A stretch of 42,720 nt of DNA from Hypsibius dujardini (GCA_001579985.1 LRSR01012768.1:1-42720); one strand, 5' to 3'. Counted from the stretch's first letter, positions 23,747 through 36,055 are shown. Numbers and translations: made by a program. Notes: generated by a model not told the origin, from the letters alone.

Positions 23747-24879
23747 TTCACAAAAATTGGTTTTCTATTACCATGTAAAGTATGTTTAAATATTTAAATA
23801 TTCATTTTGAGAATTTTGATACATTATTATTTATTAGCTGCCTCGCTCGAGACTCGAGAGTAAGACAAACATGAGCGAAATTCCTCCCCTTTAGGGCCGT
23901 CATAATAATGACCCAATCATCCCCAACAGAGCGATCAATCAATATAGCAAGTCCAAATCCAGTGCAGTTTTAACAAGTTCACGAAACAGCCAATGATGGA
24001 TGTGATATTAAAATAGTTGTTCGCCTTTTTATAGTCGTATGAAAAATTTCACTAGTCTCACTGCTAAAACAGCACTGTCCAAATCAGAAAAGTCAATTAA
24101 TCTATCAATCAAGTAACCACGAACAGATAAAATAAAATTACTCCATCCAGTTAATCAATCAATGTATTGCAATCACCAGGAAACGCAGCACTACGCACAC
24201 ACTTAGCACCGGTACGCAGGAGGCATGGCCTCGTTAAAACCTCTGTACGATCGTGCCCACTGCCCACTCTTCTGGTCAAGTTAAAAAATACAGCTTCAAA
24301 TTTGCTGCTGTACAACTTAATGAATACTATGACTTGTACAACATGCCTTTCCGCTGCGGTTCTTCCTAATTATATTTAGTTAATATAATAATTAGTTAGT
24401 CCAATTATTATGTATATAATTAATTAAGATATATAGTAAATATATATATGTACACAATCTTTATATTTATTTAGTACAACTAATTATGATTAAATTTTTT
24501 GCTAATGTCTTTTAGTTGTTTTCTGGTCCTTTATGAATATATGTGACGCATCACCGACCCAATTAATTTTCTCATATTATGGGCCTATTTTTTCCTCTGC
24601 TTAGCGATAGGAAAAAGTGACGGCGTATCCCGCGGGCTGCCACCTCACCTGCCGCGAAGCAAAGCGCGAGCGCGAATTTAGCTCCCGGCTTTTCACTCTG
24701 GTACGAGAACCGAGTGAAGGTCTGCAAGCTAGCTCTGGCCGACAATAATTTAGCTCTCACGAAAAGACGCTCAAATCTACACACAACGCTCCTGAAATCT
24801 CACCGATTCCTATTTCCTATAGAGCAATTGCTGCACATAATACAAACCAATCCGTTGAAGGAGCTCTTGCATCCGGAAA
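23747..24879. promoter_or_regulatory. Divergent intergenic region between RING ligase and sulfotransferase
   Basis: The two genes start head-to-head about 1.1 kb apart, so both promoters should lie here. The middle is very AT-rich (24360-24560) and dotted with ATCAATCAATC words. A GC-richer patch at 24600-24740 lies nearest the sulfotransferase. No TATA box can be singled out. Confidence 0.45.
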
Positions 24880-26260
24880 ATGACCGATCCCCTCGCAAAC
24901 GGAAATGGCAGCGATGAAAAGCAGAACACTCCTAATGGTGGAGCTAATGGTGGAGCACGGAAACGGGAGGGACCCTTCGCAAGGTTAGCTATCTTACTAG
25001 CTACAGGAATGGCAGAAACTAAAATTATTAGAAGTAAAGTTAGTAAACTGATTAAAGCCCTAAATTAGACACCAAAACAAAACTCAACACGTAAATTGTT
25101 TAACTTTTAATTACGCATTTTTTAATTGTTACCTAGTAGTTTAATCCAAAATAATAATAAACAATTAAAAATATAAATAAAAAATTGGTTATTGCTTAGT
25201 AGAAAAATTCAACTACAGTTGTTGCCACTACTGGTTGTTGTATTCTTTAGTTCGGTTTTATTTCTATTTTCATTTCGAACAGTAGTAACCTCACTCGTAA
25301 CCTCACTGAAAAAAAAACAATAATTAGGCAACGACCGCAAATATAGTTAAGTTATAAAATCAGTGTCATTGTCTGTTTCATTTATCAATGACAGGAACTG
25401 CAAGCAGCAAAGTTTCGTTAAAGGGCTCCAGTGTTAATTGCCGGTCAAATTATGAAAAAGATGAGGTTTATTCAGATGAAGTCATGCATCCCTCTAGTAC
25501 GAATCTGTTTGTGCTTCCAGCCCAATGAAATGGTATCGCGGTTGTCAACTGATTCAGCGGAATTTCGAGAATATGCCGGACCTGGAGAAATTCGAAGCGT
25601 TTGACGATGACGTCATTGTGGCTACTTTTCCCAAATCCGGTGAGTTAACCCATGTTCAATCTTTGACAAAAAAGGTTGTGGATACAGAAGTTGAGAATTT
25701 GAAAGGTTGTGTGTGTTGTAATCATAGCCTAAAGTTGTGCCGGGGTTGTGAGCTTCTTTTGGGAATCATGCATAGTTGTGTGTATAAGTAATTTATGTAT
25801 TACTCTACATGTATATTGGTAATGGGTAGGTACCACCTGGATGCAGGCAATCGTCACTCTCATCCTTAATAACGGCAATCCCGAATGCATGACCAACGGT
25901 CTACTCGAGGAAAAATGGCCGTATCTGGAGAGCGGGAAGCGCAATCAGACAGGTCGACATCTCGACGCTGCGATCAATATGCCACGGCCACGGACCTTGA
26001 AGACCCATCTTCCGTGGCAGGCACTTCCGGACACTGCCGATAAAGCCGGCACCAAGGTGCGTAACAAGAGGAATTAGCAATTATTTTACTATGTCCCGTA
26101 TAAATATATTATAAACATTATATAAAACATCTATATAATTTATTATTATTATTTAAAATATATGCAGTATATATATTAATTTGCATATTTATGTATAATA
26201 TGTTAAGTATGAGTGGGGGGGGGCGTCGCACGAATACGATAAGGAAGGGAAAGATAATAT

Positions 26261-26299
<39 letters not shown>

Positions 26300-27072
26300 G
26301 TAATAAGAATAAGAATAAGAATAAGAAGAGTAATAATAGTAATAGTAATAATTAATTGCACCACTTTATACATAAACTCTAGGCAGCATTAATTAAAGTA
26401 CCGAGCTACTGGCTGGTACTTCATTTCTAAATTTATATCTACGATCCAGATAATTTACGTCGCACGTAACCCAAAGGACACCATCGTTTCCATGTACTAC
26501 TTCATGAAGTCGCATCGTGTGTTGGATTACCGCGGCGACTTTGAGGAGTTTGTTCGTCTATTTCTGCGGAATGAGGTGCTCTACTGCCCGTACTTCGACA
26601 ACATCGCCAGTTATTATTCCCGCCGAAACCAACCGAACATTCTCTTCACCACGTACGAAAGTCTCCACAATGTATGTGGCTCTGAACGAACCGACGTGTG
26701 GATAAAGTGAGATGTGAGATCGCGGGTGACAGTATTGCATTCTGTTTGAAGGACCCAATTTTGGAAGTACGAAAAGTGGCGGACTTTCTGGGCCGGCCAG
26801 TCACCGAAACGGAAGCCCAGCAGATCGTCCAGTACACTACATTCGACGAGATGAAAAACAACGAGTTTGTTAACTATTCGCAAACCCACCGAAACGGCAT
26901 CATCGACTTCAACATTGCTCCATTCTTTCGAGCGGGTAAGAACGATCGTCTTTGTGAGACACAGTTTGTGAGTCGTTTCTTTGTCTGTCTGTCTCACTGT
27001 CTCACTGTCTGCCTGCCTGTCTGTCTGTCTGTCTGTCTGTCTTGTCTGTCTGTCTGCCTGTCTGCCTGCCTA

Positions 27073-27113
<41 letters not shown>

Positions 27114-27402
27114 TTGTCGGTCTATCTGCCTGCCTGTCATTTATGTCTTTGTACATGCCTGTTTTTCATGCTTTCCGATCCCTAAAAAACGTAAGTAGGT
27201 ACTGGGCAAGGGGTATAGAAGTCACAGGCATTCGGGTGCAGATCTGTGCCTGTAAGAAGTCATAGTTTTTCTTTAATTTTTAGGTAAAATCGGAACTTGG
27301 AAACAGCACTTCACGGTTGCGCAAAACGAAATCGTCAACCAATGGATTAAAGAAAATCTCGATCGCGAAGAGCTACGCGGACTTAAATTTGAATACGGTT
27401 AA
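24880..27402 (+). CDS. Cytosolic sulfotransferase (SULT family), complete
   Basis: Transfers sulfate from PAPS to a hydroxyl or amine of a small molecule (steroid, phenol, catecholamine or xenobiotic). The substrate cannot be read from sequence. Exons: 24880-24983, 25521-25639, 25830-26056, 26450-26671, 26752-26935, 27284-27402. They total 975 bp (324 aa), in phase. Family signatures: the PAPS 5'-phosphosulfate loop TFPKSGTTW (70-78), the catalytic His134 in LKTHLPW, the 3'-phosphate site YVARNPKDTIVS (Arg156, Ser164), and the C-terminal RAGKIGTWKQHFT (284-296) matching RKGxxGDWKNxFT, with Thr in place of the usual Asp. There is no signal peptide. The first exon encodes a Gly/Asn-rich leader, MTDPLANGNG. 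It was chosen because its AG/GTTAGC donor gives the needed phase. A start at 25525 inside exon 2 is the alternative. Intron 3 begins GTGCGT and contains an AAT array. Confidence 0.92.
26255..26352. repeat. (AAT)n array, sulfotransferase intron 3
   Basis: About fourteen AAT/TAA units grading into AAG and AGT variants. This is a simple microsatellite. Confidence 0.95.
26980..27140. repeat. TCTG then CCTG tract, sulfotransferase intron 5
   Basis: Runs of TGTC are followed by about ten CTGC/CCTG units. Intronic. It produces the Cys/Leu/Pro-rich spurious frames in this region. Confidence 0.95.
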
Positions 27403-27452
27403 GGACCTTAACTTAAGGTCATAATGCCCACGATTTTGGTCTTAATATATTG

Positions 27453-27458
27453 ATTAAA
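27453..27458 (+). terminator. Candidate polyadenylation signal ATTAAA
   Basis: ATTAAA, the most common variant signal, 51 bp after the sulfotransferase stop codon and followed by T-rich sequence. Confidence 0.45.
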
Positions 27459-27697
27459 TTTAATTGTTTCTCTTTTCCATGAGCCATCCCGTTGTCTCCG
27501 TCATCTGTCCAATAGACTCTCAACTCAGTGACAGGCTTGCTTTACTAGAATCTTCAGATCCCATACCGTTTTTTAAACTAGACTTATTTATTATGGCACG
27601 GGGTTGATATAATACGATTTACATTGTACAGGAAGGAGATACCAGTGAACTGACTACTGATTGGCCTTTTTGCCCCAGCATGTTGCAAACAATTCTT

Positions 27698-27787
27698 GCA
27701 CTAACCGTGCTAGGCCTTTCAACTCGTTCAATACAAGATTGTTGTACCAAGACCGAGTTAAATGGCTTAACTCGGTTAGCGCAAGGG
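27698..27787. mobile_element. Small foldback element, copy B
   Basis: The left arm GCACTAACCGTGCTAGGCCT and the right arm GGCTTAACTCGGTTAGCGC are imperfect inverted repeats of about 32 bp around a short core. It shares arm sequence with copy A at 10893-10990 (both contain CGAGTYAAATGGCTTRACTCGG). Non-autonomous. The superfamily was not determined. Confidence 0.65.
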
Positions 27788-28245
27788 TTTTGAGAAGTGT
27801 GCCCAAATGATGGCTCGGTGGCTGGCTGGCTCAGTGGCAAACGGATTGTGGTGTGTTGGCCTGACAACTTGGTATTTGGTCTTGCCTGCGTGCAAATCGA
27901 ACTCACACACACAGCAATCCAGAGACAACAGATTAATTAGCCATATTTTCCTCGTTCTTTTTTACCGTAATTGTTTTTCTTCAATCTTCCACATCGTTGT
28001 TTTTTCTCCCATTTGATATTATTCTTCGCGTGTTGCGCTAGTGTGAGGTATGCAAGCGATGCTCTACTTTTTAAATGCAGAAATTCCCACTTCGTGATAA
28101 AAATAATAATTCTGTCTGGTCGGAGTTTAAGCCATTTTACATTGCAAGTAAAACCCGGCCTAGAATAGGTGGTCCAAGTTTGAGGCATAGCAGTTATTTT
28201 TTTAAATACCATAATTTTTCTTAGTTTCACACAACAGCAGTGGTC

Positions 28246-31200
28246 ATGGCGGACATTCACGACGACAGCTTCGAGGACGGCATCGCGGTGGATTACGCTG
28301 GGCCAAGTGAGAGCGTCTCCGATGATGTGGAGGAAGAGGAGAGTGTAGGATTGATTATCGACAGTACCGAGCATCACGTCCATCTGGAGAAGGATACCAC
28401 TGCGGAAGTACTGATTGGGGAACCCGTTTCGCCGTTGAAGATCAACCAGGACTCTATCGGTTCGGAGGTAGGGGAGGAATTGGACTTTGGAAATTTTTTG
28501 GTGTATATCAAGCAATCAAGGTCTGCTCGTTGTGCTGTTGTTTTAAAAAACGAACTTTCCGTCGATTGATTGGTTGATTGACTCATTATTCGTAGCATAA
28601 TAAATCAATCAAGCACTCGCGGCCATGATAAACTCATGTAGTTTTCGGAACAGCACTTTATTTATTGTCTGACTTTATTTTTAGATCTCGTCGCAGAGTC
28701 CTGAGGTGACTTCCAACCAGGTTGACAGCAGCGGCAAAGGCAGTGCCAACAAGGACGCCCGCTACAACGACGACGAGCCCTACCTGGAGATCATGGTGTC
28801 AGATCTGGAGTTTGAGGATGTCGGCGAGATTGACGGAGCTGCCAGGCGTCGTGGAGGAACTGGTAAGTGATGTGGTGTATATGTACGTGCGTGAGTGTGT
28901 CGATAGGATATTGGATCTGAGCGAGGGCTCGTCACGGTCCGAGTCTACTACTAACCAGTATATGTGTGTGACTGTGAGTGATCGAATCAACCCGCTGAGA
29001 AATCATCCACCGCTGAACTGGATTATCTGTGACCTCACCAATCTGGCCAACCTGCAGCATCTACTTGAAACGTGAAGGATCTCGATATTTGGGTTGATGT
29101 GGCTGCATCTGATAGTAGAACTCGTTGTCGAATAATGTAAACTGAGTGGTCGTACAGACGGACAGACATGTAGGCTAGCAGACAGAGAGGGAGAGAGAGA
29201 AAGAGAAACATACAGGCAGGCTGACAGTGGGACAGAAAGATAGACATTTAGACAAACAGACAGAAACTGATAGATAGACTAGTTGACCGCTCAGGAGGCT
29301 GATTACTGAGACTGTCTGCCGATCGGCTCGTACGGTTTTTAGCTCATAAGCGTCAGCTAGAACTCAAAGGACATGCAGATACATGTATACAGTAGAGCGT
29401 TCTTTTAGTACAAAATAAACGTTCAAATCATACTATATTCAGCTATATAGAATGTCTAAATTAAGTGCCTAGCTTTCCTGTTCGTCAACCAGCGCGATTT
29501 CACGGCATTTCACGGGACACCCACCTAATGGCGGATTTGCAGTGTGGATTTTCGGACAACAAAAGAGAGCTGCCGTTCTGTGTTTATGGTGTCCAAGTCT
29601 CTCTCCCTCATTATTCCTCCGAAAAATGGAATGTGCACCCACTCGCACGCGCAAGCAGCACAAGTGTCTCGTGGTTCGATGGGTGTTAACCAAATCTCTT
29701 GTGTAATCCCTTAACACAGACTTTACTACCGAGTCCTCGTCGTCGTCGAAACCATCGACCCGCGCAAAAGGAGCAGCAGCATCGTCTTCTTCTTCTTCAG
29801 TGGCCAGTAAACGCGACAGTGGCAATAACAACCAGGACAGGGACAAGAAGTCCTCATCGTCCTCCAACGGCGGAAGCTCATCCGGTCCACGTCGCTCCGA
29901 ACGGACCCGCGGAGGTGGAAGCAGTCGCTCTAACAGCAACAACAACAACGGCGGATCTTCCGACAATCAAGTTACAACCTCCGTGGAGGAGAAACAGGCC
30001 GGAAAATACTCCTCATCATCGGGACAGAAGCGAGATTCCACCAAATCGACGTCGGCGACGACGACTTCTTCGTCGGCTACACATTCAAAGAGCCGCTCCA
30101 AGGATGCCCCATCATCCTCGTCTACATCCGCAAGCAAGGGGTCAACGACAGCGAGGAATACGGAAAAGGCTGACGGCAGCAGTCCGATTAAGTCTGAGGA
30201 GCGGGAGTTGGTGGTAGATGCTCCCACGGCGACGGCGAGCAAGTCGGATGTCGCTGCTCCGAAATCCGCGGTCGAAAGCGGCGCTGGCATGACGGATGAG
30301 GTGTCGCTGGACGAGGAGGAGCACGAGGAGGAGCAGGAGAAACGCCAGAACGATGTGAAGGCTGAGAGGTTTGTGTACGGTCTCGGGTGGCCTACTACAC
30401 CCTTATGTGTTAGACGAAGTCGCTTGTGTGTGTCTCTCTCCCTTTGCTGCGAAATGAAAGCCCAGAGTGTCACTCGTCAATCTCATCCCCCCCCCCATGC
30501 AATGATGGCGGAAGTAACACTGGGATGATTTCGACGCCCTGGACCTGGAAGATCTTCCTGTGTGACGTCTCTCCCCGGGATTGATAAGATGTGGGATGTG
30601 TTGAATGAGTCTGACATCGCGCCGTCAGGAGAGAATGGATGATCGGGAGAGCTGGCTGGATTTTTTTACCTTTTTTCGCTTCATCCTTTGTTGTCAGGCT
30701 AAAACTGTGTAGTGTGTTAGGCGTGTTTTACGTGGGATGTGAGAGGAACTTTTGTCGTTTCTTTCTAGTCCGGAAATTGAGGCTCCCCCGACCGGCGCTG
30801 TGAACCCAGAGTCGACAACGAAATCAGAAGGTGAGACAGAATACGCTTTTTAAACAAACGAATTGTTTTTTTAGATCTCGCATCAGTCCCATGTTATCCT
30901 AATATATGTCTGGTAGTGTTGTTCAAATCAGACCTTTGAACTTAAAGTAAATTAGAAATTGGGCAAAATGCAAAATGTGATTTTAAATCAGAATTAAGAT
31001 CACGAATCCAAAATTTAAGTAAAAAGCAAGTATTTGTTGTAAATAATTGAGAAATTAATCTAAAATTCTCTGCTCGGTTAATTTCTTCAGTTTATCAAAG
31101 CATTGTATAAAAAAATTTGTAGTCATGCAAAACTTTGATTTGGTATCTTTCAATTATCGGTGATATTTTCACTGCAAAAATTCACGAAATTGGTCGCGGT

Positions 31201-34200
31201 GTATTCAATGCAATCAAGCAATCAATCAGTGTCTAGCGGTGGAGCAAGCGATCTTGAAAATGTAGGGGCACGATTGATTGATTCATTGATACCGGGGACA
31301 TTAACTTAATTCATCAATCAATCAAAATTGAAATTGATCATTTTAAATTAAATAAAAATGAATTTGATTTACAGTAAAATGCCTGTTTTTGGCATTTAAC
31401 TTATATTTAAACTTGATCTAAACAACACTAATGTGTGGCGGATCTCGACTTAGCAGCTTCGGCCGGGGATGCGGGAGGATATGCGGTGGCTATCCGCAAT
31501 TTGGCTGAGAAGACGACGGCCAATGTGCTGAAGGAGAAGTTGGGCGTCGTGGCTCCTGTACGTTCTTCTGCATCGCAGTTCTCTTTCACATAGTGACTGA
31601 TTTTGTGTGACTTATGAGAATATCAAATGGCGTAGGTGTTGAGCTGCACCATATTCCTCCGCAATGTGGTGGAACGCTACGCGGTGGTCAAGTTCCGCAC
31701 CCTGGAGGATTGCCAGGCATGCGTGACCACCTTCAACAACGCCGACCTCGACGGCAATATCATTTCTGTCGCAGTGGTCAGTGAACATTTGGTGGCAACA
31801 AGTTTTACTGTCATAACGTACTTGAATTTAAATATTCGGTCTTTCACATTTCTTTCCATCCCATAAAGTGTTGTTTAAATATATTTCAAAGATATTTTAA
31901 ATGGCTCAAAATGCGGCTTTTGTTTTTAAACAAAGGGATCGATATTTATATCATATATGCGTATCTTTATTTATATTCTCATTTTGAATGTTAAATGCTT
32001 TCTTTAATTTAAACACGTTATGTAAGCAATACTAATCCCTCACTTAGGTCGGCATTTTCGTCGTCTCAGAAATAAAAATATGTTATTGATTTACTTATTT
32101 ATAATGTTAAAACCCGCAAAATGAAAGCATAAATTAATAAAGCAGCCTATAAGAGAAAACAAGTTTGTAGTTTTTAAACTTTTAGCTGAACAATAATCAC
32201 GCAGTGTAGTCAATTTTTGCTGCAGAAAAATTCAAAAAAAATTTGCCTTGTCTCAATTTTTTTGTAAGTTATACATCAGAGATTTAGTTGGAATATCTCA
32301 GCCAGGACCGATTCAGAATAGTTTATTTAAACCTTGATTGTAATTAATGATACTTTCATACACATACGTCGTTTTATCTCTTACGTTTTATTTTATTTTT
32401 CATTTGGACAGCAATGATTCATTGCGTAGAATGGAAATTTACGAAATTGACTTATTGCACTTCTACTCTCTGTATAGAAACCGAGACGCCCAGTGGCCAC
32501 GCCGACGAAGCCTCAAGCGGATGTGGCGGACGACAAGAAACGCCGCACTGGGACTGATTCCAAGACCACGTCGGATGGAAAACGCATCGTTCGCACCACC
32601 AAGGCCGGCAGCCGGAAGGAGGACGCCGCTAAAAACGGTGACAGCAAAGCCGATCAGTCCGGCCGATCGCGACCGCTGAAGCTTCGCTCTCCGATTCGCC
32701 CACCGGCACGTTCCCCCAACCGAGAGCCGGCTAACGGAGACCGATCACGTCGTAACGCTCGAGCCAGTTCTCCGGCTCGTCTCCCGAGACCGGTGAGAAG
32801 AATATGTTTCCCGTCAGTGGATCGGTTGATTGATTTGTCCTACCGTTAGCGAACCATTGCTTTCCCGTTGATTGATTGATTCATTGGTGCCTTGCCTGTT
32901 TTGTCATTCTACTTCTTTTTGATTGTCACCACAGAAGCGTGATGTCGAAGCGGAGCGTCAGCGGGAGGAGTTTGAAGAGCGTCGTCGGGTGCTGGAGTGG
33001 AAACGCAGCCAGCAGGAGCGCATGCGGCGGGAGGAAGACTTGATGCGCCGCAAGACAGAGGTGGAGAATTTACGCCTGGACCGTGAGCGTGCCAGATTGA
33101 AGTGAGTTTGTTTGTCGCGGATAAAGAATAATTTATTTGTACAAAACCCTTTTGGAAACGATAAATCATTGATTTATGAAAGACCTATTTCTTAAGCTAT
33201 TTGAATGATAAATAATTTATTCATGGAGGATCTATTTGCGAGCGAAATATCGTTTATTTATAACAGACCTATTTGCGAACGTTTTCTTTTCTTTCAGGTT
33301 GGAACGCGAACGATTGGAGGCGGAACGTTTGCAACTGGAACGGCAGAAGCTTCGCGATCGCGAGCAGTTGGATCGCGACCGTAAGCGTCGAGAAGACGAG
33401 GAGCGCCGAGCGCGGTAAGTGCAGTACTGTTTGTTTCATTGCCACTTGTCGGAACCGTTTTTACTTGCATAGTTTCTGATTTTAATACGGTTTTTCCCAT
33501 GTACAGCGAAAAAGAACGGGAGGCCGAGAGAGATCGCACTCGCCGTGCCGGGGAGAAGCGTTCACTGCGGGAGGAGCGAGAGTTTGATCGCGGAACGAAG
33601 CGTCACCGGTCGATTGAAGCCAGCAGCCGTGGTCGCTCGCCGGACCGTGGTCGTGGCGATTCCCGTCGGGACGGGGGACGAAGCAATGGCGGTGTTGTGG
33701 TCGGTTATGATCGACAGCGGGGTTCCAGCCCACGCAGACGGTACGACGCTTTAGATTTTAAGACAGGCCATTATAGGGTATGGATAGTTATACATAGACA
33801 GACAGACAGACAGACGAACAGACAGACAGACAGAAAGAAAGACAGAAGAAAGAAAGAAATGGCACACTGGCAGATAGTTAGCCCGACAGACTCGCGGACG
33901 ATTTGAAAGACTGACTGACCTGCAGACAGAAATGGTGAAGACACATGGTTCTCCAGCCAGCCGAATCAGAAATCTTTAACTTATTCAGGGGGTACGCACC
34001 AACCGAAATTATCTTGAATCTCGCCGTACATTCTTTTTGTTTGCAGCGCCCCATCCCCTGCTCGTCGTGTCTCACCGATCCGCAAGTTCCGCGAACCAGA
34101 GCCCTACAGCGGCGGATCCAATCGTGGCGGCGATCAACCAACCTTCAGCCACAACCGGCGCTCCCCTGACCATGAGCGCAGCGGTGCTGATGCCGCGCGA

Positions 34201-36055
34201 CGTTTTCAGGAGTTTCGCAGCAACGACCGCACTGTCGAGTTTGGATCGCGCCGCCAGGACGGTGTTCGCGGTACGCTGTGTGCCTTCTAATGCATCTGAC
34301 TGTCTTTCTGTCATCTAATTCTTTGTCTGCGTACCCTCTTCAACAATTCATCTCCGTCTATGTCCTCAAGTTTCTGACTGATCTGTCTCTGTCTGTCTCC
34401 TTATATGTCTTATACTGGGTATGGGGTACGTCTGGACCGTCTTGAGCATGATCGGTACGGTCTTGCGCGGGGTACGTTCCCCGTTTTGCGAAACACACTA
34501 GACGGTGTTCCGTTGCGTCTTATGACTAAATATCCCACCCTTCACACAATCCCTCCATTGATTTGCTGATTACTTGTTTGCTACTCTTGAGATGCTTCAA
34601 ACGTAGAATTCTACTTCAAACGTAAATTCATTTCGATCAATTTTTTTGGAAATTCCAGAGACACAGAACTGTCGGTAATTCAATTGGCTATCTGAAAAGT
34701 GCAGTTACAATACTTCAGACCAATGATTGGATGATTGGTAAAGGTTTTACTGCAGATCACTTTTCACATGCAATCAAGCAAATATTCAATCAATACACTA
34801 AGGCGATACTGTAATACCTCACTGTACTTCGAAAGTAGAACCTCCTTTTCTGATTTTGTCGGAGATTATCTAGAAATATGGAACTGTAAAAAATTCATTT
34901 TTCAATCTGAAAAATGATTTTAGAATTTGTTCGGCCAAGACTGATCGACTGGTGTGGGGTTTTCCTGAATATCACGTTTCGTGCATCAATCAAGTCAGCC
35001 ATCAATCAATTTTCTAACTTTATAAATCGTCTGCGAAAGGAATTTTTTCAATTTTTTTAACACTTTCGGAACATTATGCTTATGTAGAAGTAATCAGAGT
35101 AGTCCGGTACTGTGATATTTTTCTAGTTTACGAGTGCCCAAAATAATATACGAAGATCAAATTAAAGGAACAATTCCAGATTCATGCCAAATCTGGCCAG
35201 AAATACTTAGCCTGTCTTGAAGTGGCCGAATGTTGTTGACACGTCAACTGAAGTGAAAACCCTGTTTTTCGACTCCAATATCGTCGATAAGTAAGTTTGA
35301 TCAAGTTTCGCAATACCAAAATTTAATTTTCAGTGTCAAAACACCAGCAGATTTTCACGTCGTGCGTCTTGTCGTCTTGACTATTGGATACATCCTAATT
35401 CGTTTTGTGACTAAAAAAGACGGTCTTGCTACTTCTGACGCGATGTCTGTGGGACAGATACTCGCAAGACGTATTGCGAGTATAAACAGGCGCGCGCAAA
35501 GAAGATAAGACCTACAAGACAGGGGTCGCAAGACGAAGTATATATAGGCCCTTAGACAGTTAGATATCTTTGTATCTATTGGCCGAAATATCGGTCTTCT
35601 AATTCATCTGTCTGTGTGCCTTCTCTAGCAGACAATATCCTCTGTCTGCCTGTGTAGTTTGTCTGCCTGTCAGTTTGTATGTCTGTTTTATGTCTGTCTG
35701 CCTGCTTGCTCGTCAGCAAACTTTGTTCATGTAGAGGGACCCATTGCCTGTGGGAGGGAGATCTGATTGTCAGTACAAAATGTGGCTTTAATGCATCTTT
35801 TCCTTCTTTCCGACCGATCCCACAGAACACTGGGCCGGTAGTAGCGGCGTGAGCGGCGGCTACTCCAGCGGTGCCGTCAGCACATCCATCGGACCCACCG
35901 CGTGGAACGCCCCGATCAGTTCGACCGTGAACGCACCCTACGCCCCCGGGGTCGGCAGCAACTTTGTCACCGGTCTCGGCGCCGGCAACGGCAACAACTA
36001 TCTCGAGCGCTACAACAGCACTAATCCAGGGGGCGTTCGCGGAGGCCGCTATTAA
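28246..36055 (+). CDS. SAFB-like nuclear RNA-binding protein, 880 aa
   Basis: Probably a nuclear matrix/chromatin-associated RNA-processing factor. Exons: 28246-28467, 28685-28862, 29720-30368, 30769-30830, 31454-31557, 31636-31776, 32478-32792, 32935-33101, 33298-33414, 33507-33740, 34047-34270, 35826-36055. They total 2643 bp, all in phase. Domain order: acidic N-terminus (1-133), a very Ser-rich low-complexity region (about 134-350), one RRM split by an intron (about 378-452; RNP2 VAIRNL 382-387, RNP1 ERYAVVKF 418-425), a basic SR/KS-type linker (453-557), a long charged E/R-rich helix (about 558-680; EAERQREEFEERRRVLEWKR and similar), and an RS/RG- then GS-rich tail ending GGVRGGRY. RRM, then Glu/Arg coiled coil, then Gly/Arg tail is the SAFB/SLTM order and about their length, but no N-terminal SAP domain is seen. 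Orthology is therefore inferred, not proven. Confidence 0.88.
29150..29285. repeat. CAGA/GAGA tract, SAFB-like gene intron 2
   Basis: Degenerate CAGA, GAGA and GATA units in an 857-bp intron. Confidence 0.88.
33795..33865. repeat. CAGA/GAAA tract, SAFB-like gene intron 10
   Basis: Perfect CAGA units grade into GAAA units. Intronic. Confidence 0.92.
34369..34412. repeat. Short TCTG tract, SAFB-like gene intron 11
   Basis: TCTGACTGATCTG followed by CTGTCTC units, near the 5' end of the last intron. Confidence 0.75.
35356..35533. repeat. GTCTTG/CAAGAC-rich module with a perfect 10-bp hairpin
   Basis: The hexamer GTCTTG or its complement occurs at least six times here, in GTCTTG orientation on the left and CAAGAC on the right. 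Between them, 35458-35483 is a perfect hairpin: ATACTCGCAA, a 6-nt loop, then TTGCGAGTAT. This looks like the remains of a small inverted-repeat element in the last intron of the SAFB-like gene. Confidence 0.45.
35595..35720. repeat. TCTG/CCTG tract, SAFB-like gene intron 11
   Basis: Degenerate TGTCTG and TGCC units near the 3' end of the last intron, about 100 bp before its acceptor. Confidence 0.85.

Larger units (their letters stand above)
27403..28245. other. Intergenic region between sulfotransferase and SAFB-like gene
   Basis: Holds the 3' UTR of the sulfotransferase, a foldback element (27698-27787) and the presumed promoter of the SAFB-like gene. I looked here for an upstream exon encoding a SAP domain and found none. 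Confidence 0.5.

Noticed and set aside
25391-25470. ATG-led frame beginning MTGTASSKVS as a sulfotransferase first exon
   Set aside because: Its only donor gives the wrong phase for exon 2, whereas the exon at 24880-24983 joins exactly.
26698-27265. Long frame continuing into Cys/Leu/Pro repeats
   Set aside because: It reads through a sulfotransferase exon into the TCTG/CCTG tract. The true exon ends at 26935 by splice phase.
27800-27915. Possible tRNA-derived SINE (GGCTCAGTGGC near CAAATCGAACTC)
   Set aside because: The B-box is imperfect, the arms do not fold, and there is no second copy in the window.
29469-30473. Long - strand frames of 165 and 168 codons
   Set aside because: Antisense shadows of the Ser-rich SAFB-like exon. 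Serine-codon repeats keep the other frames open.
2706-35720. Strand bias of CAGA versus TCTG tracts relative to transcription
   Set aside because: Both orientations occur even within one gene (hexokinase introns 4 and 6), so no rule is visible.
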